Part shown: positions 23,281 through 35,345 of the stretch, in pieces | Numbering within the stretch: the stretch's first letter is position 1 | Layout: every line of letters starts with the position of its first letter | Source: Leptidea sinapis | Taxonomy: Eukaryota > Arthropoda > Insecta > Lepidoptera > Pieridae | NCBI RefSeq assembly: GCF_905404315.1 | Contig: NC_066272.1 | Location: 8,432,001-8,496,000 of the forward strand | Reading direction: 5' to 3' | Length of the DNA: 64,000 bases | Notes under the pieces: generated by a model | What the model was told of the DNA's origin: nothing | Seen by the model: only the letters and a program-made list of their open reading frames with translations | Database searches by the model: none | Position numbers and translations under genes: made by a program

Positions 23281-23356
23281 AAAAAATTACAAAGAATATA
23301 ATTGCCGCTTGATTTTAGTTATGATAATAGGTATTAGTGTGGTTCAATTATGTTAA

Positions 23357-25660
23357 ATGTTTTTCAAAAGGCGCTATAGTCTGGAAAATATTATTGGATG
23401 TTGGTTTATTGTATTCCGAATCCCAGATGTGCAAGATCATACACCTTCACTGTTGGACCTTCTGTTGACATCACATCCGGACGGCTACCTAGTTTCCGTT
23501 GACCTTCTGGGATCGTCGGACCACTGCCTGATCCGGAGCACCGTGCCTATCACGCGCCCAACACGGCCCCGCCTCTTAGGCTGTCGCCGCGTGTGGCACT
23601 ATGGGTCAGCAGAGTGGGACGAGATGCGGTGCTTTTTTGCATCCTACCCGTGGAGGCAGATCTGTTTTGTCTCTGTGCCTATCGGTGGCAGGTCCCAACC
23701 ATGGTTTGACCTCTCCTGCATAATGGCCTCTCGCCGAAAGCAGGAGTGCTATCAGGCTTGGGTCAATGCGTTGGTATCTAAGGATGTGAATTCCAGCGAA
23801 CTTAAAAAACACTTCAATCATGCCTCCAGGTCCTTCAAAAGAGTTATTGCTGACGCGAAGTCGAAGCACATTTTCAGAATTGGCGAGAGACTTGCACGCC
23901 TTCCCTCGGGAACTCGTGCGTTCTGGTCGCTCGCCAAGGCTGTCCAAGGAAACTTCTACCAGCCAGCCATTCCGCCACTGCACAGGGATGATGAATCGCT
24001 GGCCCATGACGCGAAAGAGAAAGCTGATCTCCTGGGCTCCCTCTTCGCGTCCAACTCGACTCTGGATGACCAAGGTGCACGACCACCGCATATTCCGCGG
24101 TGCGATTCATATATGCCGGAGGTAAAAATCCGGCATGGTGCCGTGCTTAAGGCGCTTCTCACCTTGGACATTCACAAATCAAGCGGGCCCGATGGCATTC
24201 CCCCGATAGTGCTGCGGACATGTGCTCCGGAACTAGCGCCGGTCCTTACCCGTCTTTTCCGGCTCTCCTACTCATCAGGCGTAGTCCCGAAATTATGGAA
24301 GGCGGCTTTAGTGCACCCGATCCCTAAGAAAGGTATACGCTCAGATCCGTCCAACTACCGCCCCATTGCCATTACCTCCATTTTCTCCAAAGTAATGGAG
24401 TCGATCATCAACCACCAGCTCTTAGGATACCTAGAGGGGCACAAGCTGATCAGCGACTGCCAGTACGGTTTCCGTCAGGGTCGGTCAGCTGGTAATCTTC
24501 TTGCGTACCTGACCCATTAATGGGCGCAAGCGGTTGAGTCGAAGGGAGAGGCGTTGGCGGTGAGTTTGGACATAGCGAAGGCCTTTGATCGGGTGTGGCA
24601 TAAAGCGCTTATAGCGAAACTGCCATCCTATGGGCTTCCTAAGAAGTTGTGCAAATGGGTCACTAGCTTTTTGGCTGATCGGAGCATCAAGGTTGTTATC
24701 AACGGTGCATGCTCCGACTTAAAACCCATAAACTCTGGTGTCCCGCAAGGCTGTGTGCTATCCCCTACGCTGTTTCTTCTGCATATCAATGATATGCTGC
24801 AAATCAGCAATATCCATTGCTATGCAGACGACAGCACGGGGTATGTTTCCTACACCGGCCGTGCCAACATGTCCCGGGATAGCATCGACGAGAACCGGAT
24901 CAAACTTGTGCCTGAAATCGAGATTATGCTTTGCAAAGTCTCGGAATGGGGCCGACAAAATTTAGTCCAATTCAACCCCAAGAAGACACAAGTTTGTGCG
25001 TTCACCACTAACAAGTCTCCCTTTGTCGTATCCCCTCGATTCGAGATCACTCCTCTAACTGCCACAGCCTGTATTGGCATACTTGGCGTCGATATATCGA
25101 GCGACGTTCAGTTCCGTGGTCACTTGGAAGAGAAGGCCAAACTGGCCTCTAAAAAGCTTGGTGTACTCAGTAAGGCGAGACAGTACTTCACTAAAAGCCA
25201 CCGCCTGCAACTTTATAAGGCGCAAATTCGGCCTCACATGGAGTACTGTTCTCACCTCTGGGTGGGTGCTCCCCAGTACCAGCTTCTTCCATTTGACCGC
25301 ATACAACGAAGAGCGGCTCGAATCATCGACGATCAAGTCATCTCCGATCGGCTTGATTCTCTAGCATTGCGTAGAGATGTGGGTTCTCTCTGCATCTTCT
25401 ACCGCATTTATCACGGCGAGTGCTCAGAGGAGCTGTTCGGGTTGATTCCAGCGGCCGAATTCCACCATCGGACATTACGTGCAAAGCATCACGTAGACGT
25501 CTGGCATTCCACAACCGCGCGTTTTCTTCGAAATTTCTTGCCTCGCACAGCCACTTTGTGGAATCAACTACCGGCAGCGGTCTTCCCGAACAGATACGAC
25601 TTAGGGACCTTCAAGAAAAAAGCATACTCCCACCTTAAAGGCCGGCAACGCATTTCTTGA
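23357..25660 (+). pseudogene. LINE-A endonuclease-reverse transcriptase with one stop codon
   Basis: One frame runs from 23357 to the stop at 25660 and is interrupted only by TAA at 24518-24520; the better copy near 42900 has a sense codon there. It would encode the polyprotein that nicks target DNA and copies LINE RNA. Visible order: end of an APE endonuclease (LLDLLLTSHPDGY, GSSDHCLI), a linker, reverse transcriptase (SSGPDGIPPIVLRT, SNYRPIAITS, QYGFRQGRSAG, DIAKAFDRVWHKA, SGVPQGCVLSPTLF, CYADDSTG) and the C-terminal YRIYHGECSEEL region ending GRQRIS. The YADD catalytic box is intact. The endonuclease N-terminus is missing, and about 28 residues are deleted near 23670 relative to the 42050 region. 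It is a 5'-truncated dead copy. Confidence 0.9.
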
Positions 25661-25755
25661 CACACCTGTTGTTGCGGATGTCCATGGGCGGTTGCCTCAC
25701 CTCTCCCCATCCCGTGAGCCTCTTACCCATTTGCCCCCTCTCATATAAAAAAAAA
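25661..25755 (+). other. LINE-A 3' untranslated end
   Basis: From the stop after GRQRIS to TATAAAAAAAAAT. The sequence (TGTTGTTGCGGATGTCCATG, CCTCTTACCCATTTGCC) differs from the other LINE-A tail type at 44086-44137 but matches 38590-38695, so two 3' subfamilies are present. Confidence 0.75.
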
Positions 25756-25840
25756 TTTAAGAAATTAAATTAAATTACATTTATACACTAGGTTCTAAGG
25801 AATCATTAAGAGAAAAATTTAAAGTAATAAACATTTTGAC

Positions 25841-26035
25841 TGTTGCATCTCAATATATTATTGATAAATTTCATTTATAAGCACATTAAAGAATTTGTTA
25901 GAAAGTTCGACAATCATAACATTAACACGAGGAAGAAACATAAATTTGTTATGCCTACTATTCGGCATAGTCGAGTTAGTAAGTCTTTTATTGGGCCATA
26001 TAAATGCTTTTACAACTTGTTGAACAACTTTTAAA
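25841..26035 (+). pseudogene. LINE-C-like C-terminal fragment
   Basis: A plus frame reads KEFVRKFDNHNINTRKKHKF and then VMPTIRHSRVSKSFIG, followed by YKCFYNLL. This is the same segment as 6721-6935 and matches the HNxNTR region behind CR1-group reverse transcriptases. It has no catalytic motif and no visible ends. Confidence 0.55.
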
Positions 26036-26446
26036 CTGCTTTACCGATCGATTCCAAAAATTTGCTCTTAACATCAAAAAAACTACGTCGATTCGTGAGT
26101 TATCGTTGACGAAAGAAAACCGTTAAAAGTGTTTTTTTTGGAATTACTTCAAAATTCCGAGTTCGATCAATTGAAACTCAAAGATTCTTTATAAGGCTCA
26201 AAAAACTGTGTCGAAAATTAGTTCATTCATTCAAAAATAATTACCGTTTGAAAATTTAAAAAAATAGTGTCTTATTAAACATTTATCAGACTTTTGAGCT
26301 CGAAGAGCATCTTAAGTACAATTTGAAACGTTTAGGTATGGAATTAGCGGGATGTTGCAGGGATGGCCTTTAGGGTCAACCGTTTTCCTATTTTTTATAA
26401 TAATTGTTACGATGTATTATGGTAATATTCTTGATTGAACCCAAAG
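26036..26446. other. AT-rich DNA, nothing recognised
   Basis: No supported feature. Confidence 0.45.
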
Positions 26447-26785
26447 TTTTTTTATGGAAGAGGAGAGCCAATGGACGTGCGGGTCACTTGATGTTAAGTG
26501 ATCACCGCCACCCACGATCTCTTGCAAACCCAGAGGGATCACAAGAGCATTACCGGACTCTTAGAAAAGTGTACGCACTTTTTTTGAAGGAAACCCATAT
26601 CGTTTCGTCCTGGAATCATTGCATAATTCCTTATGCGCTTTGTGGAAGGAGCGGAAGCTCCTGTACAGCTTGGCTGTTCATGGAAGATAGTTCCTTGAAA
26701 ACCGTGCTGTGGAGGATCCAGATGGTGGGGATGATATCCTAATTTGTGGCGTGTCGTGCGAAGGTGTACTTCTGAGCTGCATCGG
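26447..26785 (-). pseudogene. LINE-A C-terminal fragment
   Basis: Minus-strand copy of the last part of LINE-A, beginning with the reversed tail TTTTTTTATGGAAGAGG and continuing to the HPHHLD and HLRTTRHKLGY coding segment. Several indels break the frame. Confidence 0.8.
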
Positions 26786-26920
26786 ATTGTGCTCGTCATT
26801 TTCAGACAAGATTTAAGATGTTAAGTCTCATTAGGTCAGTAATATCACTAGCTACAACGCCCTTCAAAAAAAAATACTTATCCAAAATCCTGTGCAAAAA
26901 AGCCTCCTACTGGTAACGTA
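26786..26920 (-). repeat. Partial SINE-A copy
   Basis: Shows GTGCTCGTCATTTTCAGAC, TTAAGTCTCATTAGG, ACGCCCTTCA and CCTGTGCAAAAAAGCCTCC in reverse order. The 3' third and the middle GAAGCAGTAATG block are lost. Confidence 0.6.
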
Positions 26921-27174
26921 TATAACTAATATTAATTTTAAAATAAATTAGAATTGTCGTCATTATTACTACTTATTGCGAGAACATGGAGATTTATAAG
27001 AAGAAATAAAATATAATTTCCTCTACATATAAGAGCTTAGACGAAATATAAAATCAAATTAAAACAAATTGTCGACGTACTTATGTTGGCAATCCTTAAT
27101 GTTAATTTCTCAAGTTGACTCTTAAGGTTAAGGTAAGGAAATAGAAGCTACGGGCTTCTATTCAAGCAAAATAA
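26921..27174. other. AT-rich DNA, nothing recognised
   Basis: No supported feature. Confidence 0.4.
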
Positions 27175-27305
27175 ATTAACACCTTTGCAACGGAGCTGAC
27201 AGCAAATGTATATCAAATGTCACCAAGTATTAGAAACAAAAGACAATACAAACGACTGACTTGTCGGGAAATTAATTCGAAGAGATAGAGCGACGTAAAT
27301 GTTAA
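27175..27305. repeat. Dispersed repeat, inverted relative to 8465-8600
   Basis: GGAGCTGACAGCAAATGTAT, CAAATGTCACCAAGTATTAG and TGACTTGTCGGGAAATTAAT are the reverse complement of blocks at 8465-8600. It is non-coding. Confidence 0.6.
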
Positions 27306-28589
27306 CAATAGAAACAAATCAAGGTAAATAATAACTTTTTTTCACTCCATTTATGTGTTATATTTCAATTTAATAATTAAATGAAATCAGACTTATTCAT
27401 ACATTTAATACAACGACCAAATAAAAACTCTTTGGTAACGGTTGATAAAAAAACGAAAAATATTTTAAGATATTATTAATATTATTTCTTTTTAAAGCGC
27501 TTATCTCTGGAACTACCACAAAATTTTTTGAAGTGAAAACTTCTTTCAACGCGGTACGCATATTTTTAGATGGGACAAAATCGTTGGCATTACATACAGC
27601 AGAGCGCGAACGCGTCTAGCTAATAAACAATTTTTTTCTATCTATTTAAATTATTTATAATTTTTTTAAACGGGCACTAAGGTTATTGGGTACTGAATTG
27701 CATTTTATTTATGAATTGTATTTTATTAATTATTAGAAACTTTAAAACGCATTTAAATTTAAACGCACCATAATAAGTTTTCACTTCTGTAGGCACTAAC
27801 GGAGTGCAACCCGTATTTTTTTTATACCATACGATTAGAAATATCATAAAATTACCTTTAGGCTAGGCATTTATCATTAATTTCCCACACACAACCAATC
27901 TTAATCATTTATAAACAGCTATAACAACAATCTTTGGTGTTTGAAAACTCGTTGCTGTATTAATTTAAGAGCATTTTTAATAATATAGGTAGTCTACATG
28001 TGAAAAGTCAGTCTTATTAACAAACTAAGAAAATATTTACAACATTTATTGAATATTTTTCAAAGTGAATTAAATCGTAGTTGATCAGTAAGACCACAAT
28101 GCAGTTATAGGTAAGACAGAGGAGTTCATTAATCGCTCGTCTTCTGCAATAGCTTTTCATTACCTTGATGTTTTTGAACAAAATGCTATGAAACTTTTCA
28201 AACGTTAAACCTGAATAGGTATCATTCTCTCTCTTGGGTATTATCTGATCCTTATGTATTTCTGTCGTATATCTAAAATCAGTGCATTAAAATAATATGA
28301 TTTCTGCATCTATAATACTAATTATATTATATTTTATAATAGGATATACTTATCCTCATAGACACTTTTTTTTACGAGAATATTTTATTTTTTAAGTTGA
28401 CTGCAAAATATACACATTTAATATTCGAATTTAGATGATTTTATTACTTTGTTTTTGATTTATTTGTTTGAAGTCAGTATATCTTTTCTCTCATTGAATT
28501 CGGAAATATTTTGCGGAAATCCATAGTTACCTCATATAGTAGTCTCATTTCGGTATATATTTGTAAATATTATATTTAGTTTCTCGTTC
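27306..28589. other. AT-rich DNA, weak inverted repeat only
   Basis: GAAGTGAAAACTT at 27530-27542 and its reverse complement at 27775-27787 could be ends of a ~260-bp element. Nothing else was recognised. Confidence 0.4.
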
Positions 28590-29570
28590 GCAGGCTTGAC
28601 GACTTCCAGCATTTCAAACAAGCCGGATTCCGAAAAGGCTTTAGCACCACATACGCTGCGGCAGGTTATACAGAATTCAGATAAGTATAACCAGCCACTA
28701 TGCTCGGCGTTCATAGACTATGAGAAATCCTTTGTTTTGATCGAGACCTGGGCGGTGCTTCAGCCTCTCCCGAGGTGCCACATTGATTACCGATATATCG
28801 AAACGTTGAAGTGTTTGTATGGAAACGTTACCATGTCAGTCCGTCTCCAGAATCAGATCTCGAAGCCTATCCGACTGCAGTGGGGAGTCAGACAAGGCAA
28901 TGTCATTTCGCCCAAGCTTTTCACCGCTGCGTCGGAAGATGTCTTTAGGCTTCTGAACTGGAACGGATTGGGCATCAACATCAACGGCGAATACATCACT
29001 CACCTTCGATTCGCAGATGACTTTGTAATCATGGCAGAGACTATGGAGACTGGTGGAATTTGGCTGTTAGTTATATTTAGTTTACTTTTTATTTGTTAAG
29101 ATGGAAAAACTTAGGATGGCAATGCATCGATCCTGAACCAGCTCCGAATAAAAACTTGCTTGTCCACCTTATGCAGACAACGTATTGTTTCATGTTTTGG
29201 CCATACAATGCGCAGAGACGACGAAGTTTTTAAAAACTAATTGTTGTTGGAAATACTGAAGACAAAAAATCAGGCGGTCTCCTTCAACAAATTAAATTAA
29301 ACACTCGTCATCTAAATTCTTCACGGTTATAAGAGATGGCTGGAGAGAAACCGATGGAGGCAGAACACCGGTTTCAGATGCAACCATAATGCTGATCACG
29401 ATACTCTGATATAAGGAACAGGTCATATAGAGAGGTGATTTATAAAGTACGCTACTTCAATAAGTTAGCTGAGAGCAGCTCAGACCGATCGTCGTGGAGA
29501 TGTTTGGGAGAGGCAAAGGCTGGACAAAGGCCCAGCAGTGGACACCTTCCGGCTGATGATAATGATTCCA
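28590..29570 (+). pseudogene. RTE-type LINE relic
   Basis: A plus frame 28596-29099 reads LCSAFIDYEKSF, YIETLKCLYGNVTMSVRLQN, GVRQGNVISPKLFTAASEDV and HLRFADDFVIMAE. These are palm motifs of an RTE-clade reverse transcriptase, and the FADD catalytic box is intact. Upstream, QAGFRKGFSTT lies in another frame, so a frameshift precedes it. After 29100 a large deletion joins the palm to a decayed C-terminal part (CLSTLCRQRIVSCFGHT) and the typical RTE tail, WRCLGEAKAGQRPSSGHLP, with GATGATAATGAT at the end. The endonuclease is absent. Confidence 0.8.
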
Positions 29571-29939
29571 ATAAGCCCATACTTGATTATGATGCATGAT
29601 CTGAGTTAGGGGATCCGATACCTACGTTTTGGCTTCATCACTACATCAGTTTGACGGTACTGTTTTTCATTTAATCCCTTTCAATTTGGTTTGTTATATT
29701 CGCTTTACTATCTTGTGAACTATTTATTATTGAAATGTTTCGGTCAACATCACAAACAGTTCCAGAAATTGAAGTTACGATAAGTATGAACATCATTTGA
29801 AAATATTCATAAACTAGCCCAGTATTTTCGTCATCTGGGAGGTAGAACCCCACTATTGCGTAGACTTACTTCATCATTGCCTCTACCGCTTATATGTGCA
29901 ATCGGACTGTGTTGCAAAGAACCATCTAACAATTACCAT
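29571..29939. other. AT-rich DNA, nothing recognised
   Basis: No supported feature. Confidence 0.4.
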
Positions 29940-30215
29940 TAGCCACTATACTACTAGCTTTCTAAAACCCATCACAAGCTAGGTTCACAAATACTCCTTC
30001 ACAATTTAATACGATGCATTCATCGACAAAGAGTTTTCTACGAATGATCAAATTATGGAATGATCTTCCTTTTGTTGTATTTTCTTATCAGCTATTTATA
30101 ACTGTTACACACATATCTTATTATCTTAAGGATAGCCATTACACATCTTAGGACGGCAATGTTCCTATTATTCCTCTGCTAATGCAAGGTAGAATAGGCG
30201 GCGTTCACTAATAAC
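29940..30215 (+). pseudogene. Old LINE-A 3' relic
   Basis: Weak match to the LINE-A C-terminus: CATCACAAGCTAGG, TTATGGAATGATCTTCCTTTTG, then the tail-like CTAATGCAAGGTAGAATAGGCGG. More diverged than any other copy here, so probably an older insertion. Confidence 0.5.
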
Positions 30216-30227
30216 AGAAGGCACGAA

Positions 30228-30540
30228 GGCTGAACCAGTAGGAGGCTATTTGCACAGGATGCCGTCTAGATAATGGGTACCACAACGGCACCTATTTCTT
30301 CCGTGAAGCAGTAATATGTAAGCATTACTGTGTTTCGGTCTGGAGGGTGCCGTAGTGCAAATGAAACTTAACATCTTATGTCTCAAGGTGACGAGCGTAA
30401 TTGTAGTGCCATTCACAATTTTTGGATTTTTTAAGAATTAATTATTATAAATTAAGCGTCACTGCATTGTAACGGGCAGGGCGTATCAATTACCATGAGC
30501 TGATCTCCTTGCTCGTCTTGTCCTATTTTTCATAAAAAAG
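30228..30540 (+). repeat. SINE-A copy, nearly complete
   Basis: All family blocks are in order, from GGAGGCTATTTGCACAGGATG through GAAGCAGTAATATG, TCTCAAGGTGACGAGCG and GGGCAGGGCGTATCAATTAC to TTTTTCATAAAAAAGG at the 3' end. The A-rich end fixes its orientation. Confidence 0.8.
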
Positions 30541-31204
30541 GCGCAATTCCTAGTTTAACCTTATTTCTATAGAAATTAAAATATATATATGCATTCATAC
30601 TATTTACAGGACTTATCCACAAATGCCGGCTTCTGTTCATCAAATCCCAAACCAATATTTTCTTACAAATAAATTTCTTTGGAATATTACCAGATTGCGT
30701 TGGTGGACATCGACAAGAACTCTCGAAAAATTTTAATTTTATTTAAATTATTCAAAACTTAAGCCTTTTAAAAGAATGTAATTAGAAATTTAAAAAAAGA
30801 TGAGTTAATGAACATCACAAGCCTCTTTTTGGGATAATTTTATACAAGATGGCCGCTGTGCAAAACTATAAGTTCAATAATCTGGATGTCGTTTTCAAGG
30901 TTATTTGGGTGTCTTATCAAATCAGATCAAATTAACACCGTAGAATCCAACTCAAGAATTCTTCGATTAAACGGCGCAATGAATTTTATGAATAAATGAC
31001 TCTATATTTCATCAGTAGTAGTTTAAAACTATGTCAATGCTGCATTTGTCATACGTCAAGCCTTGGAAATCTGGAAAAAACTCAAATCAGTTAACTTTTA
31101 AGAATGCTGTAGACTGTAGAGAACACTATGTTATATATCCCTCTCGCAAATATTATACAAACCGGATGTATATATAAGCTTTTTGCCTACTATATTAACC
31201 TATT
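30541..31204. other. AT-rich DNA, nothing recognised
   Basis: No supported feature. Confidence 0.45.
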
Positions 31205-31560
31205 AGCCTTATGAGAAAGCTCATGGTCGCCCAGAGGGTGATGGAGAAGGCTATGCTCGGAGTGACCCTGCAAGATTGAATCAGAAGGAGATGCGTAGGA
31301 GAACCAGAGTCACTGACATAGTCCATAGTGATTGCGAAACTGAAGTGGCAGTGGGTAGGACACATAGCTTGACAGATGGCCTTTGGGGCAGTAAAGTCCT
31401 CGAATGGCGACAACGTACTGGAAGGCGTAGGTTTGTTACGCTCCTCATAAGATAAACCAATGATCTGGTCAAGATCGCCGAGATAGGTTGGATGAGAGCA
31501 GCGTTGGTATTTGTTCAGCAGACTTGCGGCTGAAGTGATGATAATGATAAAACGTGACAT
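31205..31560 (+). pseudogene. RTE LINE C-terminal relic
   Basis: Plus-strand frames read KLMVAQRVMEKAMLGVTLQD, AKLKWQWVGHIA and a decayed RTE tail, ending TGATGATAATGATAA. These match the C-terminal domain of RTE-clade LINEs (AQRAMERAMLGV and LKWQWAGHIARR in the family). Stops and frameshifts are frequent. Confidence 0.75.
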
Positions 31561-32038
31561 GATATAAAACCTCTTATCCTTTTATGTATCATTTTTGCTA
31601 TGGACAACTCTTAATTATGCTTCACTTTATAAATCGATACTAAGTAATGTATTATGCTTCCGGATCGATATTGCTCTGAATGGGAGCAGTTGATCAAATG
31701 AATGGGACCTTAGAGACTCCGATTCGAGCGACGCGACGCGACGGTGTAGTTGATTTGAACCTGTACGGTAGAATTGCCTTTACACGCGATACGAATCTAG
31801 GAATGCTTGGTTACAGTAGTTTTCACTACATATTTTGTGTTCCCAATTGACTCTTGCCAAGTTTACAAGAAATGATCATTTATTTTTTAACCCCGATAAA
31901 CCAATAAACCTAAACGAGAACTCACAATTTTAAGCTCAGTTTACACGTCATGTAAATAAGCCTATAGCTCCTAATCGTTTTATTTCACCAACACAATTCG
32001 AATAGTGAAAACGAATTCGAACGCCTAAGAGCGCTTAC
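31561..32038. other. AT-rich DNA, nothing recognised
   Basis: A GACGCGACGCGACGG patch is near 31730. No gene is supported. Confidence 0.4.
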
Positions 32039-32232
32039 GCACTACGTCCGATCAGAGTCTGATCCATATCCGTGAAAACACGGTCCGAAGTAGTTGTAGA
32101 ACTATTTCTATGGTAGTTTACGCACTAGACTCGGCTTCCGTCACCCGATTTCTTTCCGTCAACCGTAGAAATAGTTCTACGACTACTTCGGACCGTGGTT
32201 TCACGTATACGGATCGGACGTAGTCCGAAAGT
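32039..32232. repeat. Long foldback hairpin
   Basis: The left arm 32039-32116 and right arm 32162-32232 are inverted copies with few mismatches, for example CGGTCCGAAGTAGTTGTAGA against TCTACGACTACTTCGGACCG. The left arm has an 11-bp extra piece (AGAGTCTGATC). The ~45-bp loop repeats TTACGCACTA, also seen at the left edge. It is probably a small foldback transposon. Confidence 0.75.
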
Positions 32233-33400
32233 ACTCTTATTTGGACGTATAAATATTCGAAAAAGTTTCAAGGCGTTTGGCTATATTTAAGTTGAAACAG
32301 TCCAAGATCCCAGGGCCACCAGACGTCACGTATTTTCTGACGAACGAAATGTAAACGATTGAGTGTGTTAATATTTACTACGACTGCATGCCTACCTGCT
32401 AGCTTGTTCATGAGGTAAGCAAGGTACATAAAAACACGTAAATTCTTCAATTCTCAAACGTATATTTTATACAATATCCATTATAATAAGTCGTCAATAC
32501 TCCCGTCGACACTTTCCGTCGGCCGAATTGTTTTGCAGACGCTTTAAAGCTCCCAAAATTTTTTTAGCTGTTTATTTGTAGCTACCAAAATAATACCTTA
32601 GTAAATACTAATACTATTTGATCGTCTATATTACGTTCGTCAGATATTACGTGACATCTGATAGCCCTGGAATCTTGCTCTATAAAGGATATCGATTTTC
32701 GTCTATATTTGATATATTCATATGACAGCATAAGGAGTACCTAATGCCTTGAATTTTTTTTGTTCAATGTTAGAATTTCATTGTTATAGACTTGGTACAC
32801 TTCTGTTAAGTTTTCTGCAAGGGTAAATGGCGTGACGCGTTTAAAGACATGAGATATATATATTATTATAAAATATAAGAATAAAAAGGATGCTGAGTTA
32901 AATATTCTGGTAACTTAAAAAACACTAAGTTATCATTTTTATAAGTTTATTATCAAATAATGAACTGCTTCATGATTAATTAATAAAAAAAACTACGTTT
33001 AAAAAAAACCGACTTCAAAAACTGAAAATTATCAAATAGCTAATAATATATAATAAGTATTAAATACACCTCTTATGCAATACCTATACCTTTAATATTA
33101 ATAAAATACTATTATTTATGTGCTATCTATTGATGCTATATAGCTTCTTCTAGAACAAAACAACCCAAACGGACAGACACGCGTGGCATGACAACCTCAA
33201 TAATTACAGTAAGTAAGCTGTTAATAATATCTCTATTTATATACGTATTCAAATTCGATGTTATATTAAATTTTCAGATAATTGTATGTCATCGTACCTA
33301 CGATATTTATAAAGCAATACTAATTAACTTGGTGAGGTGTACTGTTGCTTTATTATGAATTGCTCATTCCCAGTTGATATTGAGCTATCTATAACGTGTA
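32233..33400. other. AT-rich DNA with one AACCGACTTC terminus
   Basis: A terminus AACCGACTTCAAAAACTG occurs at 33008 and the following ~170 bp resemble 16038-16210 (TTAATATTAATAAAATAC, TTCTAGAACAAAACAAC). No partner terminus was found downstream. Confidence 0.45.
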
Positions 33401-34089
33401 TTAAGGACGCGTTTACGAATCCGACAAAAATCAGATATTTTTCGGTAGAGTTTGTGATGAAATTAAACTAAGTCTAACAAAACTAAAAATTGCCACAAAT
33501 AGATTACTTCTTTATCTCCAATTAGCGGGAAATTTTTGCTTTGAAATTTTGATATTTTATGTCGTAAAAACGATTATCCGTTACCTCTTCACACAAAATT
33601 GACGAAATGGGGCTTCATTCAGGATCAGTTTTCTGCTACCACTTACACAATTTTGGCTCTTAAAAATTATGTAAGGAAAGCAGATATAATATTTTCAAAA
33701 ACACGCGAAATAAATTAATGAATATCTAATAAATAATCTCAGAAAAAAATAAAAATGAATCGTCTAAAATTCAAATATATTTCTGATAAGCATGAGCTTT
33801 AAAGTGTGGAATTAAGGGTTATTTTATTTTGTCACTCCGTACGCATTGCACAGAAAGATCTATCGAAATAACCTCAGTCCGCGCTCGGCCGCCGTTGTGG
33901 GTAGACATTGTGTCGTTTGTAAGCAACAGCTCGTACTCGGAAAGATCGCTGTACGAACATGAATATTTTTTATAAGCTATACAATACTGTCTTTGATACT
34001 TTACATATTTTGTACGCAGTCAGATTTTCAATAAATTATGTTTCTGTATTTTTTTGAAGAATTAGTGATTTATAAGTCATCTCTAAATA

Positions 34090-34362
34090 TAAGGTCTAAT
34101 CGAAATCCAAGATGGCGCTTATAAAATTGGCAACTTTTCTTCATGGGTGTCATTTTCATGGTTTTCGGGGTCAATAATAACGAATATCGGGTCAAAATCG
34201 AAATCCAAGATGGCGCCTATGAAATTTACCAACTTCTCTTCATGGGTGTCATTTTCATGGTTTTCGGGGTCAACAATAACGAATATCGGGTCAAAATCGA
34301 AATCCAAGATGGCGCCTGTGAAATTTACCAACTTCTCTTCATGGGTGTCATTTTCATGTTTT
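34090..34362. repeat. 99-bp tandem repeat
   Basis: Units start CATGGGTGTCATTTTCATG at 34142, 34241 and 34340, exactly 99 bp apart. They contain CGAATATCGGGTCAAAATCG and CAAGATGGCGCC. The period is a multiple of three, giving spurious open frames. A further ~1.5 units lie at 35185-35345, separated by about 800 bp of other sequence. Confidence 0.9.
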
Positions 34363-34574
34363 TTTAATAATATTAATTAATAATTTAAAACTTTATTTGG
34401 TTCAAAAATACAGAAATCTTATGGACATTACAGAACCAAAATGGTGTTTACTTCTTAACTTACTTCTCAACGATAGTATTCTCTAGACACCGAGACACAG
34501 ACTTCGAGAATTTAATAAATATTTATATATTTATAATCCCCCGAGTCTACTGCTACCATAAACACTGGCAGTAA

Positions 34575-34576
<2 letters not shown>

Positions 34577-34639
<63 letters not shown>

Positions 34640-34655
34640 CATATATATATATATA
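34577..34655. repeat. TA microsatellite
   Basis: An almost pure (TA)n run with one short interruption (GTATATACAT). Confidence 0.95.
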
Positions 34656-34879
34656 ATCATTTCTCAATTTAAGGAAAATATTAATAACATAACATTAAAT
34701 CATAATATCATAACATTGGTAAGTAATCATATAATATCAATATCATATCAATAACAATAGGTTTGAATAAATATGAGATCAGTCATAACTTTGACCTTTT
34801 AAACAAAATAAAATATATCCATAAGACATCAATAAATCAGCTATAAAACCCAATGATGTTCTATACACATGTACATAAA

Positions 34880-35185
34880 TAAATTTAAATGTTTTATAAA
34901 TAAATTACTCTGTTGTAAGTCCTATTACTCCACTGCTGAATATCGAAATGATCGGACAGCCTGGGACTAGATTGTGATTATTTTATAGCGATAGAAATGA
35001 CTGTATAATATTCTATAATTTTATTGAAAAGAGCGCAAAAAAAGAATGCTGGGAGAGTTTCTTGCGCCGCTTCTTCTCTCTCAGAGCACCATTTGTTTCC
35101 GAAGCGGTAGTACTATCTAGTAGTTATTAGAAATGATATCAAAAAGAATTCTAAAGGAATCAATTTTGAGAAAATAATTAATGCC
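34880..35185 (+). pseudogene. LINE-C 3' end fragment
   Basis: Matches 11880-12180: TACTCCACTGCTGAATATC, GATCGGACAGCCTGGGACTA, TTTCTTGCGCCGCTTCTTCT, CCATTTGTTTCCGAAG. It sits between the two blocks of the 99-bp repeat and probably split the array when it inserted. Confidence 0.7.
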
Positions 35186-35345
35186 TTTTACATAAAAGCC
35201 TATGAAACGTACCAACTTCTTTACATGGGTGTCATTTTCATGGTTTTTGGGGTCAACTATATCGAATATCGGGTCAAAATCGAAATTCAAGATGGCGACT
35301 ATAAAATTTACCAACTTCTTATCATGGGTGTCATTTACATCGTCA
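35185..35345. repeat. Detached part of the 99-bp repeat
   Basis: Holds one full unit and two partial ones (GGTGTCATTTTCATGG, TCGAATATCGGGTCAAAATC, AAGATGGCGAC). It is more diverged than the units at 34142-34340. Confidence 0.8.
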
